Assembly: GCF_001283065.1 (NCBI RefSeq)
Contig: NZ_CDMK01000002.1
Coordinates: forward strand, 280,050 to 344,049
Direction of reading: 5' to 3'
Source: Helicobacter heilmannii
GTDB taxonomy: Bacteria > Campylobacterota > Campylobacteria > Campylobacterales > Helicobacteraceae
DNA length: 64,000 bases
A program made the translations under genes and the position numbers. Below, one piece after another: positions 36,206-45,330 of the stretch; the first letter of the stretch is position 1; the number at the start of each line of letters is the position of its first letter. A model generated the notes under the pieces. That model searched no databases and was not told the origin of the DNA. It saw nothing but the letters and a program-made list of their open reading frames with translations.

Positions 36206-38174
36206 GATCCATAATGAAGAATTTATTTTAGATTACATGGCGCGCCAAGCCACAAGCGCGCTGCTTTATCGCCACAAGGAGACCACGATTTTAGCCAGCG
36301 TGATGGTGGATTTACAGACCACAGAGGAGGACTTTTTGCCCCTAAGCGTGCAGTATGCCCAAAGGGCTTATGCCGTGGGCAGACTGCCAGGCAACTTCAG
36401 TCGCCGCGAGGGTAAAATGGAGGACTTTGAAACCTTAACATCACGGCTCATCGACCGCTCCTTACGCCCCCTTTTTCCTAAAAATTACGCCCACCCCACA
36501 CAAATCACGCTCTTGCTCTTAAGCCACGCCTATGAGAGTGATTTGCAGGTGTGCGCTTTAAACGCCGCAGCTAGCGCGCTTTATCTAGCCAATGTGGGCG
36601 TGGAACAAACCATTTACGCCATGCGCCTTAAAGAAAAGGGTGATCTATTTGTGGTGGGTAGCGCGGATAAAATCTTAATGATAGAAATGCAGGTAAATGA
36701 GGCGCACAACCCCCTAAGCGAGGCGCAACTTGTGGATTTACTCAAAAACGCCCACGCCCACATTAAAACCCAATGTACCCTTTACACCGAGCATTTTAGC
36801 CCCCATCGAAAAACCAAATTACAAATCCCCAAAGAAAAGCCCCTAAACCCGCTTTTAATGCAAATTTTAAGTACCCGCTTCAAGCCCCAAATTCTAGAAA
36901 CTATGTCTTTAATGGCAAAAAGCGAGCGGGGTGCGCAACTAGAGCATTTATTAGACTACATCGCTCACGAGCTGGGCGAGCACTGCCTCACAGAGCTAAA
37001 ACACGCCCTACACGCCTGCTTTAAAGAGCTGTTGCAGCAAAACATTTTAGAGTGCCAAAAGAGGGCGGATGGGCGTGGCTTGAAACAAATCCGCCCCATA
37101 CGCATTGATACAAATCTACTCCCCACCTGCCACTCTAGCGTGTTTTTTGAAAGGGGGCACACCCAAGCCCTAGTAACCTGCACTTTGGGGGCAGAGGGCG
37201 ATGCCAAACAAAACTTTGGTCTGCAAGAGGCAAGCCCCACCAAAGAAAGATTTATGCTCCATTATAATTTTCTGCCCTTTAGCGTGGGCGAGGCCGCGCC
37301 CCTTAGTGCACCCAGCCGCCGCGAGCTAGGGCATGGGCATTTAGCCCAAAAGGCTTTAAGTTGCTCTTTGCCAAAAAACCCCCCCGTCATCCGCCTTGTG
37401 TCCGAGATTTTAGAGTCCAATGGCTCTAGCTCTATGGCGAGCGTGTGCGCGGGCTCTCTAGCCTTGAAGGCAAGCGGAATTGAGCCCACCGCCTTAGTGG
37501 CGGGCGTGGCGATGGGGTTGGTCTTTGATGGCAATAAACACGCCATTTTAAGCGACATCAGCGCGCTAGAGGACATGCAAGGGGACATGGATTTTAAAAT
37601 CGCGGGCACCACTCAGGGCGTGGTCGCCATGCAAATGGATACGAAATTAGCTGGCTTGCCCCTAGAGTGGCTAGAAGAAATTTTAGAGCAGGCCAAAGAA
37701 GCCCGCCTAGCCGTGTTGGAGCACATGCAAGAGGCGGCGCAGAACATGGCGATCAACACAAACCTACCCACCACTAAGAGTTTTTACATCCCCACACAGA
37801 AAATGAGCGTGCTCATCGGCCCCGGGGGCAAGCACATCAAAGACATTTTGCAACGCTTTAGCGTGCAGATCGATTTAGACAAGTCTAGCGGACTGGTGAG
37901 TGTCCGGGGCATGCAAGGCGAGGTTAAAGAAGCCAAGGAGTACATCAGCCAAGCCCTGCAGCTACAAAATTTGAGCGTGGGGCAGAAGGTGCAGGCCTTC
38001 GTTAAAAGAGTGGTGGATTTTGGGGTGTTTGTGCGCTTGGAAACGGGGCAGGATGCGTTGCTGCATAAGAGCAATGCGGGAGATTTGGACTTAGAGAGCC
38101 TAGAAAATGGCGCGCTTTTGTGCTGTGAAATCTCTAAAATCGAGCATGGCAAAGTGCATGTCATTTTAGCTTAA
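36189..38174 (+). CDS. pnp: polynucleotide phosphorylase
   Basis: 661 residues. Two RNase PH domains are followed by KH (SVLIGPGGKHIKDIL) and S1 (VGQKVQAFVKRVVDFGVFVRLE) RNA-binding domains. The catalytic region shows DISALEDMQGDMDFKIAGT. It degrades mRNA by phosphorolysis. Two adjacent ATG codons are possible; AAAGGA precedes them. Somewhat shorter than E. coli Pnp but normal for Helicobacter. Confidence 0.96.
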   Translation: MMQKIKIHNEEFILDYMARQATSALLYRHKETTILASVMVDLQTTEEDFLPLSVQYAQRAYAVGRLPGNFSRREGKMEDFETLTSRLIDRSLRPLFPKNYAHPTQITLLLLSHAYESDLQVCALNAAASALYLANVGVEQTIYAMRLKEKGDLFVVGSADKILMIEMQVNEAHNPLSEAQLVDLLKNAHAHIKTQCTLYTEHFSPHRKTKLQIPKEKPLNPLLMQILSTRFKPQILETMSLMAKSERGAQLEHLLDYIAHELGEHCLTELKHALHACFKELLQQNILECQKRADGRGLKQIRPIRIDTNLLPTCHSSVFFERGHTQALVTCTLGAEGDAKQNFGLQEASPTKERFMLHYNFLPFSVGEAAPLSAPSRRELGHGHLAQKALSCSLPKNPPVIRLVSEILESNGSSSMASVCAGSLALKASGIEPTALVAGVAMGLVFDGNKHAILSDISALEDMQGDMDFKIAGTTQGVVAMQMDTKLAGLPLEWLEEILEQAKEARLAVLEHMQEAAQNMAINTNLPTTKSFYIPTQKMSVLIGPGGKHIKDILQRFSVQIDLDKSSGLVSVRGMQGEVKEAKEYISQALQLQNLSVGQKVQAFVKRVVDFGVFVRLETGQDALLHKSNAGDLDLESLENGALLCCEISKIEHGKVHVILA

Positions 38175-38186
38175 GTTTAGAGTTGC

Positions 38187-38192
38187 TATAAT
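38187..38192 (+). promoter_or_regulatory. -10 box (TATAAT) for atpE
   Basis: TATAAT in GCTATAATTAGG sits between pnp and atpE, 47 bases before the ATG at 38239. Confidence 0.55.
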
Positions 38193-38238
38193 TAGGGCTT
38201 ATGTATATTTTAAATAGCAAAGCGAGGTTGTGGCGGTG

Positions 38239-38550
38239 ATGAAGTTTTTTGTGCTTTTCTTTTTAGGAGCTTTAGGGCTAGCCTTTGGAGCAGATATGAG
38301 CGGGGTGGATATGATTAAATCCTACTCTATCGTGGGGGCAGTTGTGGGGCTAGGCGTGGCTGCTTGTGGGGGCGCAATCGGTATGGGCAATGCCGCCGCC
38401 GCCGCCATCACAGGCACAGCCCGCAACCCCGGCGTGGGCGGTAAATTGCTGACAACTATGTTCATTGCCATGGCGATGATCGAGGCGCAAGTGATTTACA
38501 CCCTTGTATTTGCCATCGTGGCGATTTACAGCAACCCTTTCTTGGCTTAA
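38239..38550 (+). CDS. atpE: F0F1 ATP synthase subunit c
   Basis: 103 residues. A cleavable-looking hydrophobic N-terminus (MKFFVLFFLGALGLAFGAD) is followed by two helices with the polar loop GTARNPG and the ion-carrying Glu in AMIEAQVIYT. It forms the rotor ring of the proton-driven ATP synthase. ATG 38239 gives the same start as in H. pylori; GTG 38230 is three codons earlier. It lies alone, away from other atp genes. Confidence 0.95.
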   Translation: MKFFVLFFLGALGLAFGADMSGVDMIKSYSIVGAVVGLGVAACGGAIGMGNAAAAAITGTARNPGVGGKLLTTMFIAMAMIEAQVIYTLVFAIVAIYSNPFLA

Positions 38551-38569
38551 ATAAAAGGAGGGGCTTTAA

Positions 38570-38654
38570 GCACTGGTGGTGGAATTGGTAGACACGCCAT
38601 CTTGAGGGGGTGGTGGGGCAACCCGTGCGAGTTCGAGTCTCGCTCAGTGCACCA
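38570..38654 (+). tRNA. tRNA-Leu (anticodon GAG)
   Basis: 85-base class II tRNA. Acceptor GCACTGG pairs with TCAGTGC, ACCA is encoded, and the loop TTGAGGG gives anticodon GAG. Long variable arm present. Confidence 0.95.
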
Positions 38655-38743
38655 CACGCAAAACTAGAAGTTTTGCAAACAAATGCGTGGCGTTTGTTCG
38701 TTCGTAGTTTGAGTGGCTTAGTCGTTAGATAAAGTCCAAACAA
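38655..38743. other. palindromic spacer between two tRNA-Leu genes
   Basis: The spacer holds GCAAAACTAGAAGTTTTGC, a hairpin at 38658-38676, nested in CACGCA...TGCGTG (38655-38690). It may be a processing or termination structure between the tRNAs. No gene is seen. Confidence 0.45.
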
Positions 38744-38830
38744 GCCAAAATGGTGGAATTGGTAGACACGCTAGACTCAAAATCTGGTGGAGGCAACTCC
38801 GTGTCGGTTCGAGTCCGACTTTTGGTACCA
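38744..38830 (+). tRNA. tRNA-Leu (anticodon CAA)
   Basis: 87-base class II tRNA. Acceptor GCCAAAA pairs with TTTTGGT, ACCA is encoded, and the loop CTCAAAA gives anticodon CAA. Confidence 0.95.
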
Positions 38831-38871
38831 CTTTTAAAACTCCAAACTTCTTAAATTTAAACATTTTGGGT

Positions 38872-38877
38872 TAGAAT
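38872..38877 (+). promoter_or_regulatory. -10 like TAGAAT before the cysteine hydrolase gene
   Basis: TAGAAT in GGTTAGAATAGG, followed by AAAGGA (38888-38893) and the ATG at 38899. Confidence 0.4.
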
Positions 38878-38898
38878 AGGGGTTTTTAAAGGACATGG

Positions 38899-39408
38899 AT
38901 GCAAACCCTAGAAAAACCCCTAGTTCTACTCATTGACTTGCAAGAACGCCTATTTTCTGCCATGCACCAAAAAGAAGCCCTGCTTGAAAACTGCCTGCGT
39001 TTTTTACAAATCGCTAAAGAACTGCATATCCCCACCATCGCTACAGAGCAAAACCCCGCCAAGCTGGGCGAAACCCTGCAAGAGTTACGCCCCTTTTGTG
39101 AGGAAATTTACACCAAAGAGAGCTTTAGTGCCTACCCCGTGCTAAAGCTTAAAGGCCCCCTCTTTGTCTTAGGCATTGAGGCGCATGTGTGCGTGTATCA
39201 AAGCGTGCTGGATTTTTTAAAGGCGGGCTTTAGTGTGAGCGTGGTCGCCGAGTGTGTCAGCTCAAGAAAACCCACAGATTGCCATTTAGCCCTAGAGGAT
39301 TTACGCACACAGGGGGCGAGGATTGTCTCCATTGAAATGTGCGCCTTTGGCTGGCTACAAACCTACACTCACCCGCAATTCAAAGCCATTTCTAAGCTCA
39401 TTAAATAG
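38899..39408 (+). CDS. isochorismatase-family cysteine hydrolase
   Basis: 169 residues with the catalytic triad Asp13 (LLIDLQERL), Lys73 (YTKESFSAY) and Cys98 (GIEAHVCVYQS). Family members hydrolyse amides or vinyl ethers; the size and YcaC-like layout suggest a small amidohydrolase, but the substrate is unknown. An ATG two codons earlier is a less likely start. Followed within eight bases by a lipoprotein gene. Confidence 0.85.
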   Translation: MQTLEKPLVLLIDLQERLFSAMHQKEALLENCLRFLQIAKELHIPTIATEQNPAKLGETLQELRPFCEEIYTKESFSAYPVLKLKGPLFVLGIEAHVCVYQSVLDFLKAGFSVSVVAECVSSRKPTDCHLALEDLRTQGARIVSIEMCAFGWLQTYTHPQFKAISKLIK

Positions 39409-39416
39409 GGCAGTTT

Positions 39417-39947
39417 ATGAAAATATTGATTGTCTTACTCGGACTATTTTTAGGCGCGTGTGCTGTAAAACACTCCCCAAATGCGAGCTTGGTAACCTTT
39501 GACATCGCCCATCAGGGGGGGGTGGTGAAGACTTATTGGCGCAAATTGGGCGACAAGCCCTCTAAAGAGTTTGCACTTGGGAGCAATAACTGGGTGTTGT
39601 TGATTTTCAAAGACCCCTATAGAAAAGCCAAAATCGAACAACGCTACCTAGAGCCCGGGCTGTATTACTTGGCTTCTTTTGAGTTTCAGGTGGGCGATAG
39701 ACTTTTAAAAAGTCAGGGGACTTTGCCTAGGTGGCGCACGGGCTGGGACAAGGTGCACAACAAACCGCTGTTTTTAGCCTTTGAGGTCAAACCCAATACC
39801 CCCTTAAAATTGCCCCCCATTGAGCTAGCCGTGCGCCACATTTTGCCCAATAAAAAGCAAAAGATCAAAGAGAGTTACAAGGTGGATTTTCTGTTTAACG
39901 ACAAAAACCATGTCTTCATCAAGGGGGCTTACCTCAAGTCGTTTTGA
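39417..39947 (+). CDS. predicted lipoprotein, unknown function
   Basis: 176 residues. The signal peptide MKILIVLLGLFLGAC ends in the lipobox LGAC (Cys15). The rest is rich in beta-strand pattern with no motif I recognise. A G8 tract (39515-39522) lies in codons 33-36, which is in the size range that can slip in Helicobacter. It is eight bases after the cysteine hydrolase gene and followed by plsY with a separate promoter. Confidence 0.65.
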   Translation: MKILIVLLGLFLGACAVKHSPNASLVTFDIAHQGGVVKTYWRKLGDKPSKEFALGSNNWVLLIFKDPYRKAKIEQRYLEPGLYYLASFEFQVGDRLLKSQGTLPRWRTGWDKVHNKPLFLAFEVKPNTPLKLPPIELAVRHILPNKKQKIKESYKVDFLFNDKNHVFIKGAYLKSF

Positions 39948-39954
39948 ATTTGGC

Positions 39955-39960
39955 TATAAT
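39955..39960 (+). promoter_or_regulatory. -10 box (TATAAT) for plsY
   Basis: TATAAT in GGCTATAATGGG precedes AGGGGAG and the plsY ATG at 39986. Confidence 0.55.
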
Positions 39961-39985
39961 GGGGGTTTAAATTTTAGGGGAGTTT

Positions 39986-40645
39986 ATGGATAATCTCTTG
40001 AGCTTTTTGACAAACATTAATGTCATGTTTTACATTGTGGGCTATGTGGTGGGGGGCATGCCCTTTGGGTATTGGCTGGTGAAGGTCATGCATAAGGTGG
40101 ATGTTACAGCACACGGGAGTGGGGGTATTGGGGCGACCAATGTTGTGCGGGTGCTTAAAAACATTGATCCGGCTAAGGCGAAGAAAATCGGCACGCTAGT
40201 GTTGGTCTTGGACTTGGTGAAGGGGGTTTTTTGCGTCTTTCTTGCCAAAATGGCGGGCTTGAATTTTGCGGCGCAGTGGATGGTCGCCATCGCCACGATT
40301 TTAGGGCATTGCTATTCGCCCTTTTTGAACTTCAGGGGCGGTAAGGGGGTCAGTACCACGATGGGGGCGGTACTTTTATTGATCCCCGTAGAAAGTTTAA
40401 TCGGGCTTGCTTTGTGGGCGGTGATTGGCAAGGGGCTTAAAATTTCGTCCTTGGCTTCCATTGTGGGAGTGGGCACGGCGACTTTGTTGATCTTTTTCAT
40501 GCCTAAATTCCTACCCGCACCGATCAATATCGTGCATGAGGTGGGCACGCAAACGCCCATGGTGCTGATTTTTGTTTTCACGCTTTATAAACATTGGTCG
40601 AATCTGCTTAATCTACTAAGTGGACAGGAGGGCAAGATTTTATGA
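39986..40645 (+). CDS. plsY: glycerol-3-phosphate acyltransferase PlsY
   Basis: 219 residues, five or so transmembrane helices. Family motifs are GSGGIGATNVVRVL and LNFRGGKGVSTTMG. It transfers the acyl group of acyl-phosphate to glycerol 3-phosphate, starting phospholipid synthesis. It overlaps folB by four bases (ATGA), as this pair does in H. pylori. Confidence 0.94.
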   Translation: MDNLLSFLTNINVMFYIVGYVVGGMPFGYWLVKVMHKVDVTAHGSGGIGATNVVRVLKNIDPAKAKKIGTLVLVLDLVKGVFCVFLAKMAGLNFAAQWMVAIATILGHCYSPFLNFRGGKGVSTTMGAVLLLIPVESLIGLALWAVIGKGLKISSLASIVGVGTATLLIFFMPKFLPAPINIVHEVGTQTPMVLIFVFTLYKHWSNLLNLLSGQEGKIL

Positions 40646-40986
40646 CGCTTAGTGTGCAAGATTACCAAATCGATGCCATCATTGGGGTGCTAGAGAGCGA
40701 ACAAAAAACCCCCCAACCCTTGATCGTGGATTTAAGCATTGAGTACAACTACACCCCCCAAAACTGCCTGGATTACATGGACATTTTAGAAGTGGTGCAA
40801 AACAAACTCTCCACAACCAAATATGGGCTTTTAGAGGAGGCGTTAAGCGAAATCAGTACATGGCTTAAGACCTGCTTTCCTATCATTACACAAGTCTATA
40901 TGTCTATTAAAAAGCCCCAAGCGTGCCAAAGAGCATTAGTGGGGGCAAGTTTGAGAGTGTGTTTTGATGAAAATAAAGGCTCTTAA
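40642..40986 (+). CDS. folB: dihydroneopterin aldolase (FolB-like)
   Basis: 114 residues with the short tunnelling fold of FolB, showing DAIIGVLESEQKTPQPLIVDLSI and a Lys in IKKPQ. The catalytic Glu and Lys positions appear kept (GVLESE; KKPQA). It cleaves dihydroneopterin in folate synthesis. It is coupled to plsY by overlap. Confidence 0.8.
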   Translation: MTLSVQDYQIDAIIGVLESEQKTPQPLIVDLSIEYNYTPQNCLDYMDILEVVQNKLSTTKYGLLEEALSEISTWLKTCFPIITQVYMSIKKPQACQRALVGASLRVCFDENKGS

Positions 40987-41072
40987 GCCTTTTCTTATGG
41001 TTTTTAGAAAAAATTTAGCGAAACTCTAGTAAATATACGCATGCTTAAAAATTCCATCTAGAAGGGGTTTTC

Positions 41073-41324
41073 GTGTCTTTATTAGTCAGTCAGGAATGTA
41101 TTGCTTGCGATGCGTGCCGGGAGGAGTGCCCTACAGAAGCCATTGATGAAAGCGACCCGATTTATTGCATTGACCCGGATCGATGCACCGAGTGTGTGGG
41201 CTATAGCGATGAGCCTAGTTGTGTCGGTATTTGCCCCGTAGATGCGATTGTGCCCGACCCCAACAACGCCGAGACTCAAGAGGAATTGCAGTACAAATAC
41301 GAGAGTCTGCAAGAAGAAATCTAG
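41073..41324 (+). CDS. ferredoxin with two [4Fe-4S] clusters
   Basis: 83 residues. First motif CIACDACREECP; second CTECVGYSDEPSCVGICP, an insertion-type motif as in YfhL-like ferredoxins. GTG start at 41073. It carries electrons in the cytoplasm; partner enzymes cannot be named. Seven bases separate it from the Ppx/GppA gene. Confidence 0.9.
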   Translation: MSLLVSQECIACDACREECPTEAIDESDPIYCIDPDRCTECVGYSDEPSCVGICPVDAIVPDPNNAETQEELQYKYESLQEEI

Positions 41325-41330
41325 GTTTTT

Positions 41331-42794
41331 ATGGCAAAAATCACCACCATCATCGACATTGGCTCGAACTCCGTGCGCATGGCGATTTTCAAGAAAACCA
41401 GCCAATTTGGCTTTTATTTGCTCTATGAAATCAAATCCAAGGTACGCATTTCGCAAGGCACTTACGAGCATAAGGGGGTGTTGCAAAAAGCCCCACTCAA
41501 GCGGGCTTTAAGGGCTTTAAGAGATTTTAAAGACATTGCCGAAAAGTATAAAAGCCGTAAGATTTTATGCGTGGCGACCTCAGCCGTGCGCGATGCGCCC
41601 AACTCTAAAGAGTTTGTCGCCCTTGTGAGGGAGGAGTGTGGCCTGCAAGTCAAAGTCATTGATGGCAAGAAAGAGGCGTTTTATGGGGGCGTGGCGTGCG
41701 CTAATCTCTTGCACCATAAAGACGGGATCACCATTGACATTGGCGGAGGTAGCACGGAGTGTGCACTCATCGAAAATGGCAAGATCAAAGACTTGGTTTC
41801 TGTGAATTTGGGTACGATCCGGCTCAAAGAACTTTTTTTTGATAAAAACCTTGATTTGAACTTGGCTAGGGAGTTTATCCAAAAGGAACTGGCTAAATTG
41901 CCCCCTCATTTCAAAACGAGCTGTGTTTTTGGCGTAGGTGGGACGATCCGCTCTTTAGCCAAGGTGGGGATGTTTTTAAACAACTACCCCATTGATGTGA
42001 TCCACGGTTACGAAATGGATGTGAAGAGCAATTGGCATTGGATGCAACAAATTATAAGGAGCAGTGAGGCGCAGTTGGCAGAGTTTGGCATCAGTGAGGA
42101 TCGCAAGGACAGCATCCGCAGCGGGACCTTGATTTTCACCATGTTTTTGGAGCATTTTAAAGCGAGCACCATTGTGGCTAGTGGGGTGGGTGTGAGAGAG
42201 GGCGTGTTTTTAAGCGACATGCTAAGAAGCCACAACCACAGCTTCCCCAAGGGCATTAACCCCTCCATTTTATCACTCTTAGATCGCTTCTTGCCCCACT
42301 CCAAGCACAGCCAAGAAGTCAAAAAAGAATGTGCCAAACTCTTTGAAGCTCTGCAACCCTTGCATGGCATTCATGAAAAATATTTATACCATTTAAAAAT
42401 CGCGGGGCAACTCTCTAGCATTGGTAAGGTGCTGAACTTCTACAATGCCCACAAGCACGGGGCATATTTGAGCCTGCACTCTTTGAGTTATGGCTTTTCC
42501 CACCAAGATCGGGCGATCATTTGCCTATTGGTGCAATTTAGCCATAAAAAAATCCCAAAAGACAGCAACATCGCCCACATCAGCGCGATCATGCCCCCCA
42601 TTTTGACCTTGCAGTGGCTCAGTTTCATTCTAGGGCTTGCTGAAACCATGTGCCTAGCCCGTGTGCCTAAGGGCACGCACTACAGCCTCAAGCACAAGAC
42701 CTTACAAATCAAATGCCCGAGCGACACCTATCTATGCCAAGAGATCGCCACCAAACTCACCAAACCCGTACCCTTTGAAATTGAGTTTGTATGA
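41331..42794 (+). CDS. Ppx/GppA family phosphatase
   Basis: 487 residues with the ASKHA ATP-like fold: TIIDIGSNSVRMAIF, VATSAVRDAPN, TIDIGGGSTECALI and VFGVGGTIRSLA. A C-terminal HD-like helical domain is present (about 310-487). It hydrolyses polyphosphate and/or pppGpp; which of these is not evident. It overlaps waaC by four bases. Confidence 0.88.
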   Translation: MAKITTIIDIGSNSVRMAIFKKTSQFGFYLLYEIKSKVRISQGTYEHKGVLQKAPLKRALRALRDFKDIAEKYKSRKILCVATSAVRDAPNSKEFVALVREECGLQVKVIDGKKEAFYGGVACANLLHHKDGITIDIGGGSTECALIENGKIKDLVSVNLGTIRLKELFFDKNLDLNLAREFIQKELAKLPPHFKTSCVFGVGGTIRSLAKVGMFLNNYPIDVIHGYEMDVKSNWHWMQQIIRSSEAQLAEFGISEDRKDSIRSGTLIFTMFLEHFKASTIVASGVGVREGVFLSDMLRSHNHSFPKGINPSILSLLDRFLPHSKHSQEVKKECAKLFEALQPLHGIHEKYLYHLKIAGQLSSIGKVLNFYNAHKHGAYLSLHSLSYGFSHQDRAIICLLVQFSHKKIPKDSNIAHISAIMPPILTLQWLSFILGLAETMCLARVPKGTHYSLKHKTLQIKCPSDTYLCQEIATKLTKPVPFEIEFV

Positions 42795-43837
42795 AAATCG
42801 CCATCATTAGGCTCTCAGCCCTAGGCGATGTCATTGTGGGTGCCGTGTTTTTGCCCTTCTTAAAGCAACGCTACAAGGAGGCAAAGATCCATTGGTTTGT
42901 GGATGAAAATTTCGCCCCTATGCTTAAAAACTCCCCCCACATCGATGTCTTGCACGCCCTGCCCTATAAAAAAACCCTGCATTCTAAAAACCCCCTAAAA
43001 ATTTGGCGTTTCTATCGGCATTTGCGCTCCTTGGGGGTGTTTGATCTCATCATTGACATGCAAGGGCTGTTAAAGTCCGCGCTCATCGGGCTGTTCTTAG
43101 CCAAGAGCAAACCTAAACGCTTTGTGGGCTTTGATCGCCACTCCATTCGGGAGAAAATTGCCAGTGTCTTTTACACCCATCAAGTGGCGATCGCCTACAG
43201 CGCGCACATTTTAAAGCGCAATGAAGCCATCTTGCACCACGCCTTTAATTTAGCCTTTGGGGCCAAAGAGTGGCAAAACACCTTAGAGCAAAGAGAGCGC
43301 GCCTTTTTCTGCCCTAAGAGCCCCAAGCTAGAACCCCTCTTAAACACCCCCATGCCCAAAGTCTTGTTTGTGCTTGAGACCTCTAGGGTGCATAAAACCT
43401 ATCCTCTAGAGGGCTTTAAACAAGTGGGGCTGGCTTTAAAAGATCAAAGGCTAGAGATTTTAATCTTAGGCCACGCTCATTTAGAGCAGGCTAAAGAGCT
43501 TTACACCTATTTAAACCCTATGCTGAAGACAAAAGTTAAACTTTTGCCCCCCTTAAGCCTAGAAGAGGTGAAAACCCTTGTGGCTAGGGTGGGTGTGGTG
43601 GTGGGCGGGGATACGGGCGTGGTGCATTTAGCATGGGCACTAAAGACCCCCTCAGTAACACTCTATGGCAACACTCCCAAAGCGCGCTTTGAGCTCAAGG
43701 GCGCGCACCACATTGCGTTGGTGGGTAACCCCAAAGCAAACTATAATAAAAACGACCACTCCATTAAGGACATCCTGCCCCTTGCCATCAAAGAGGCGGT
43801 TTTAAGCATATTGAAAGGGACAAACAAACTTGACTAA
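42791..43837 (+). CDS. waaC: ADP-heptose:LPS heptosyltransferase I
   Basis: 348 residues, GT9 family. N-terminus MKIAIIRLSALGDVIVG and C-terminal GGDTGVVHLAWALKTPSVTLYG bind acceptor and ADP-heptose. It adds the first heptose to Kdo in the LPS core at the inner membrane. Overlaps both neighbours, within a Ppx/GppA-waaC-acyltransferase unit. Confidence 0.92.
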   Translation: MKIAIIRLSALGDVIVGAVFLPFLKQRYKEAKIHWFVDENFAPMLKNSPHIDVLHALPYKKTLHSKNPLKIWRFYRHLRSLGVFDLIIDMQGLLKSALIGLFLAKSKPKRFVGFDRHSIREKIASVFYTHQVAIAYSAHILKRNEAILHHAFNLAFGAKEWQNTLEQRERAFFCPKSPKLEPLLNTPMPKVLFVLETSRVHKTYPLEGFKQVGLALKDQRLEILILGHAHLEQAKELYTYLNPMLKTKVKLLPPLSLEEVKTLVARVGVVVGGDTGVVHLAWALKTPSVTLYGNTPKARFELKGAHHIALVGNPKANYNKNDHSIKDILPLAIKEAVLSILKGTNKLD

Positions 43838-44780
43838 AGAGAGCGGGATTTGTAGAGAATGGGGGATTTTTTGGGGCAAGGTTTTAGAGTGGGCTTTAAA
43901 TGGATTGGGCTTTGTGTTGGCACGCTTGCCCCATTCTTGGTTTGTAGGCTGTGTGCGGGCTTTGGGCTCTATCTTTTACAAGCTAGATAGACGGCGTTAT
44001 TATGACGCTAAGGCAAATTTAGACTTTGTCTTCCCCGAAATGGAGAGTGCCCGCAAAGAAGCGATCATTAAAAGGGCTTACCAAAACTTCGCCTTTATTA
44101 TCCTTGAGAGCGTGCGGGTGGAGTTTCTGCCTAAAGACATTTATGATGCCCGCTTCACGCTCATCGATCAAGAAAATGTTTTAAAGTCGCTGGCTAAAAA
44201 CGGGCAGGCGGTGGTGATGGGCATGCACTTTGGGTATTGGGAGGCGGTGGGGACTTCTTTAGCGCAGCACTACGCGCAGTACGATCGGGGGTCTTTGGGG
44301 CGTTTAACCAAGTTTGAGAGCATCAACCGCCTGATTGTCAAGCACAGAGAGGCTTTTGGCGTGCGCTTCATCAACAAAGTCGGGGCGTTTAAAGAGCTTT
44401 TGAAAGTCTATAATGGGGGCAAGGGCTTGGTGGGGATTTTGGTCGATCAAAACATCTCGCCCAAGGAGGGGGTGGAGGTGGATTTTTTCGGACATAAGGC
44501 GACCCACACGACCATAGGCTCTATTTTAGCCCGCCGTTACAACATAGACATTGTGGCGGTGATCATTGACTTTAACGAGGATTACAGCCACTACTTTGTT
44601 ACCTACTACCCCCCCATTAAAATCAACATCACAGAAGACAGCCAAGCCGACATACAAGAAGCCACCCAAGCCCAAGCTACCCTAAGCGAGCAGATCATTA
44701 GAGCCCACCCTGAAAGCTGGTTTTGGTTTCATCGGCGCTTTAAAAGCACGCACCCAGAGATTTATAAAAAACCTACTTGA
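43830..44780 (+). CDS. lipid A biosynthesis acyltransferase (LpxL/HtrB family)
   Basis: 316 residues with one N-terminal membrane helix and the acyltransferase HX4D/E motif (MHFGYWEAVG), VDQNISPKEGVEVDFFG and a C-terminal WFWFHRRFKS. It adds a secondary acyl chain to lipid A. TTG start overlaps the waaC end by eight bases. The gene is convergent with lpxE; their ends overlap by eight bases. Confidence 0.88.
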   Translation: MTKESGICREWGIFWGKVLEWALNGLGFVLARLPHSWFVGCVRALGSIFYKLDRRRYYDAKANLDFVFPEMESARKEAIIKRAYQNFAFIILESVRVEFLPKDIYDARFTLIDQENVLKSLAKNGQAVVMGMHFGYWEAVGTSLAQHYAQYDRGSLGRLTKFESINRLIVKHREAFGVRFINKVGAFKELLKVYNGGKGLVGILVDQNISPKEGVEVDFFGHKATHTTIGSILARRYNIDIVAVIIDFNEDYSHYFVTYYPPIKINITEDSQADIQEATQAQATLSEQIIRAHPESWFWFHRRFKSTHPEIYKKPT

Positions 44781-45330
44781 AGCGGGTGGTTAAAAACAGC
44801 ACGCAGAGCATGCCCACACTAAAGCCCGCGATGAGCGCGCCGATGGTGTGCGCGTTCAAATAAATGCGCGCGCCCATCGTCATCAAGGCTAGGGGCAAGA
44901 ACCACAACCACACCCAGCCATAGCGGCGCACCAAGAATCCCAAAGCGCAAGCGACCATCGAAGAATGCCCGCTTGGCATGTTTTTAGAGCTTCCATTGGG
45001 CCGCTCGCCCAAACGCCGCCCAAAAAGCACGACATCATTTAACCCCCATTTAAGCGCATGCGTGGCGATCGTGGTGGCGATGCTGACATGGATGATTTGC
45101 ACCAAGCCCACAATGTCTCTTTTGGCTAAAGGCAGGGCAAAAGAGGCGATGGTGGGGATGAAGCGGGCGTAGTGTTCGGTGAAGCTAAAGGCGGCGGAGA
45201 CTTGGGGCTGCCTGGCAATCTTAGGAAAGGGCGTGATTGCCCCAAACACAAAGAGCAGGGCAAACAACACGATGCTTTTGATCGGCAGACTTTGGGGCAG
45301 ACTGTTCAAACATAGGGTTTTAAGTTTCAT
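44773..45330 (-). CDS. lpxE: lipid A 1-phosphatase, PAP2 family (LpxE)
   Basis: 185 residues with six transmembrane helices. PAP2 motifs are K..GRRLGERPNG, NMPSGHSSM and GARIYLNAHTIGA. It removes the 1-phosphate of lipid A on the periplasmic side. It sits directly after eptA with a four-base overlap, and the two act in sequence: EptA adds phosphoethanolamine at the 1-position freed by LpxE, which reduces the negative charge and gives cationic-peptide resistance. Identity as LpxE rests on this pairing. Confidence 0.86.
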   Translation of the reverse strand: MKLKTLCLNSLPQSLPIKSIVLFALLFVFGAITPFPKIARQPQVSAAFSFTEHYARFIPTIASFALPLAKRDIVGLVQIIHVSIATTIATHALKWGLNDVVLFGRRLGERPNGSSKNMPSGHSSMVACALGFLVRRYGWVWLWFLPLALMTMGARIYLNAHTIGALIAGFSVGMLCVLFLTTRFK

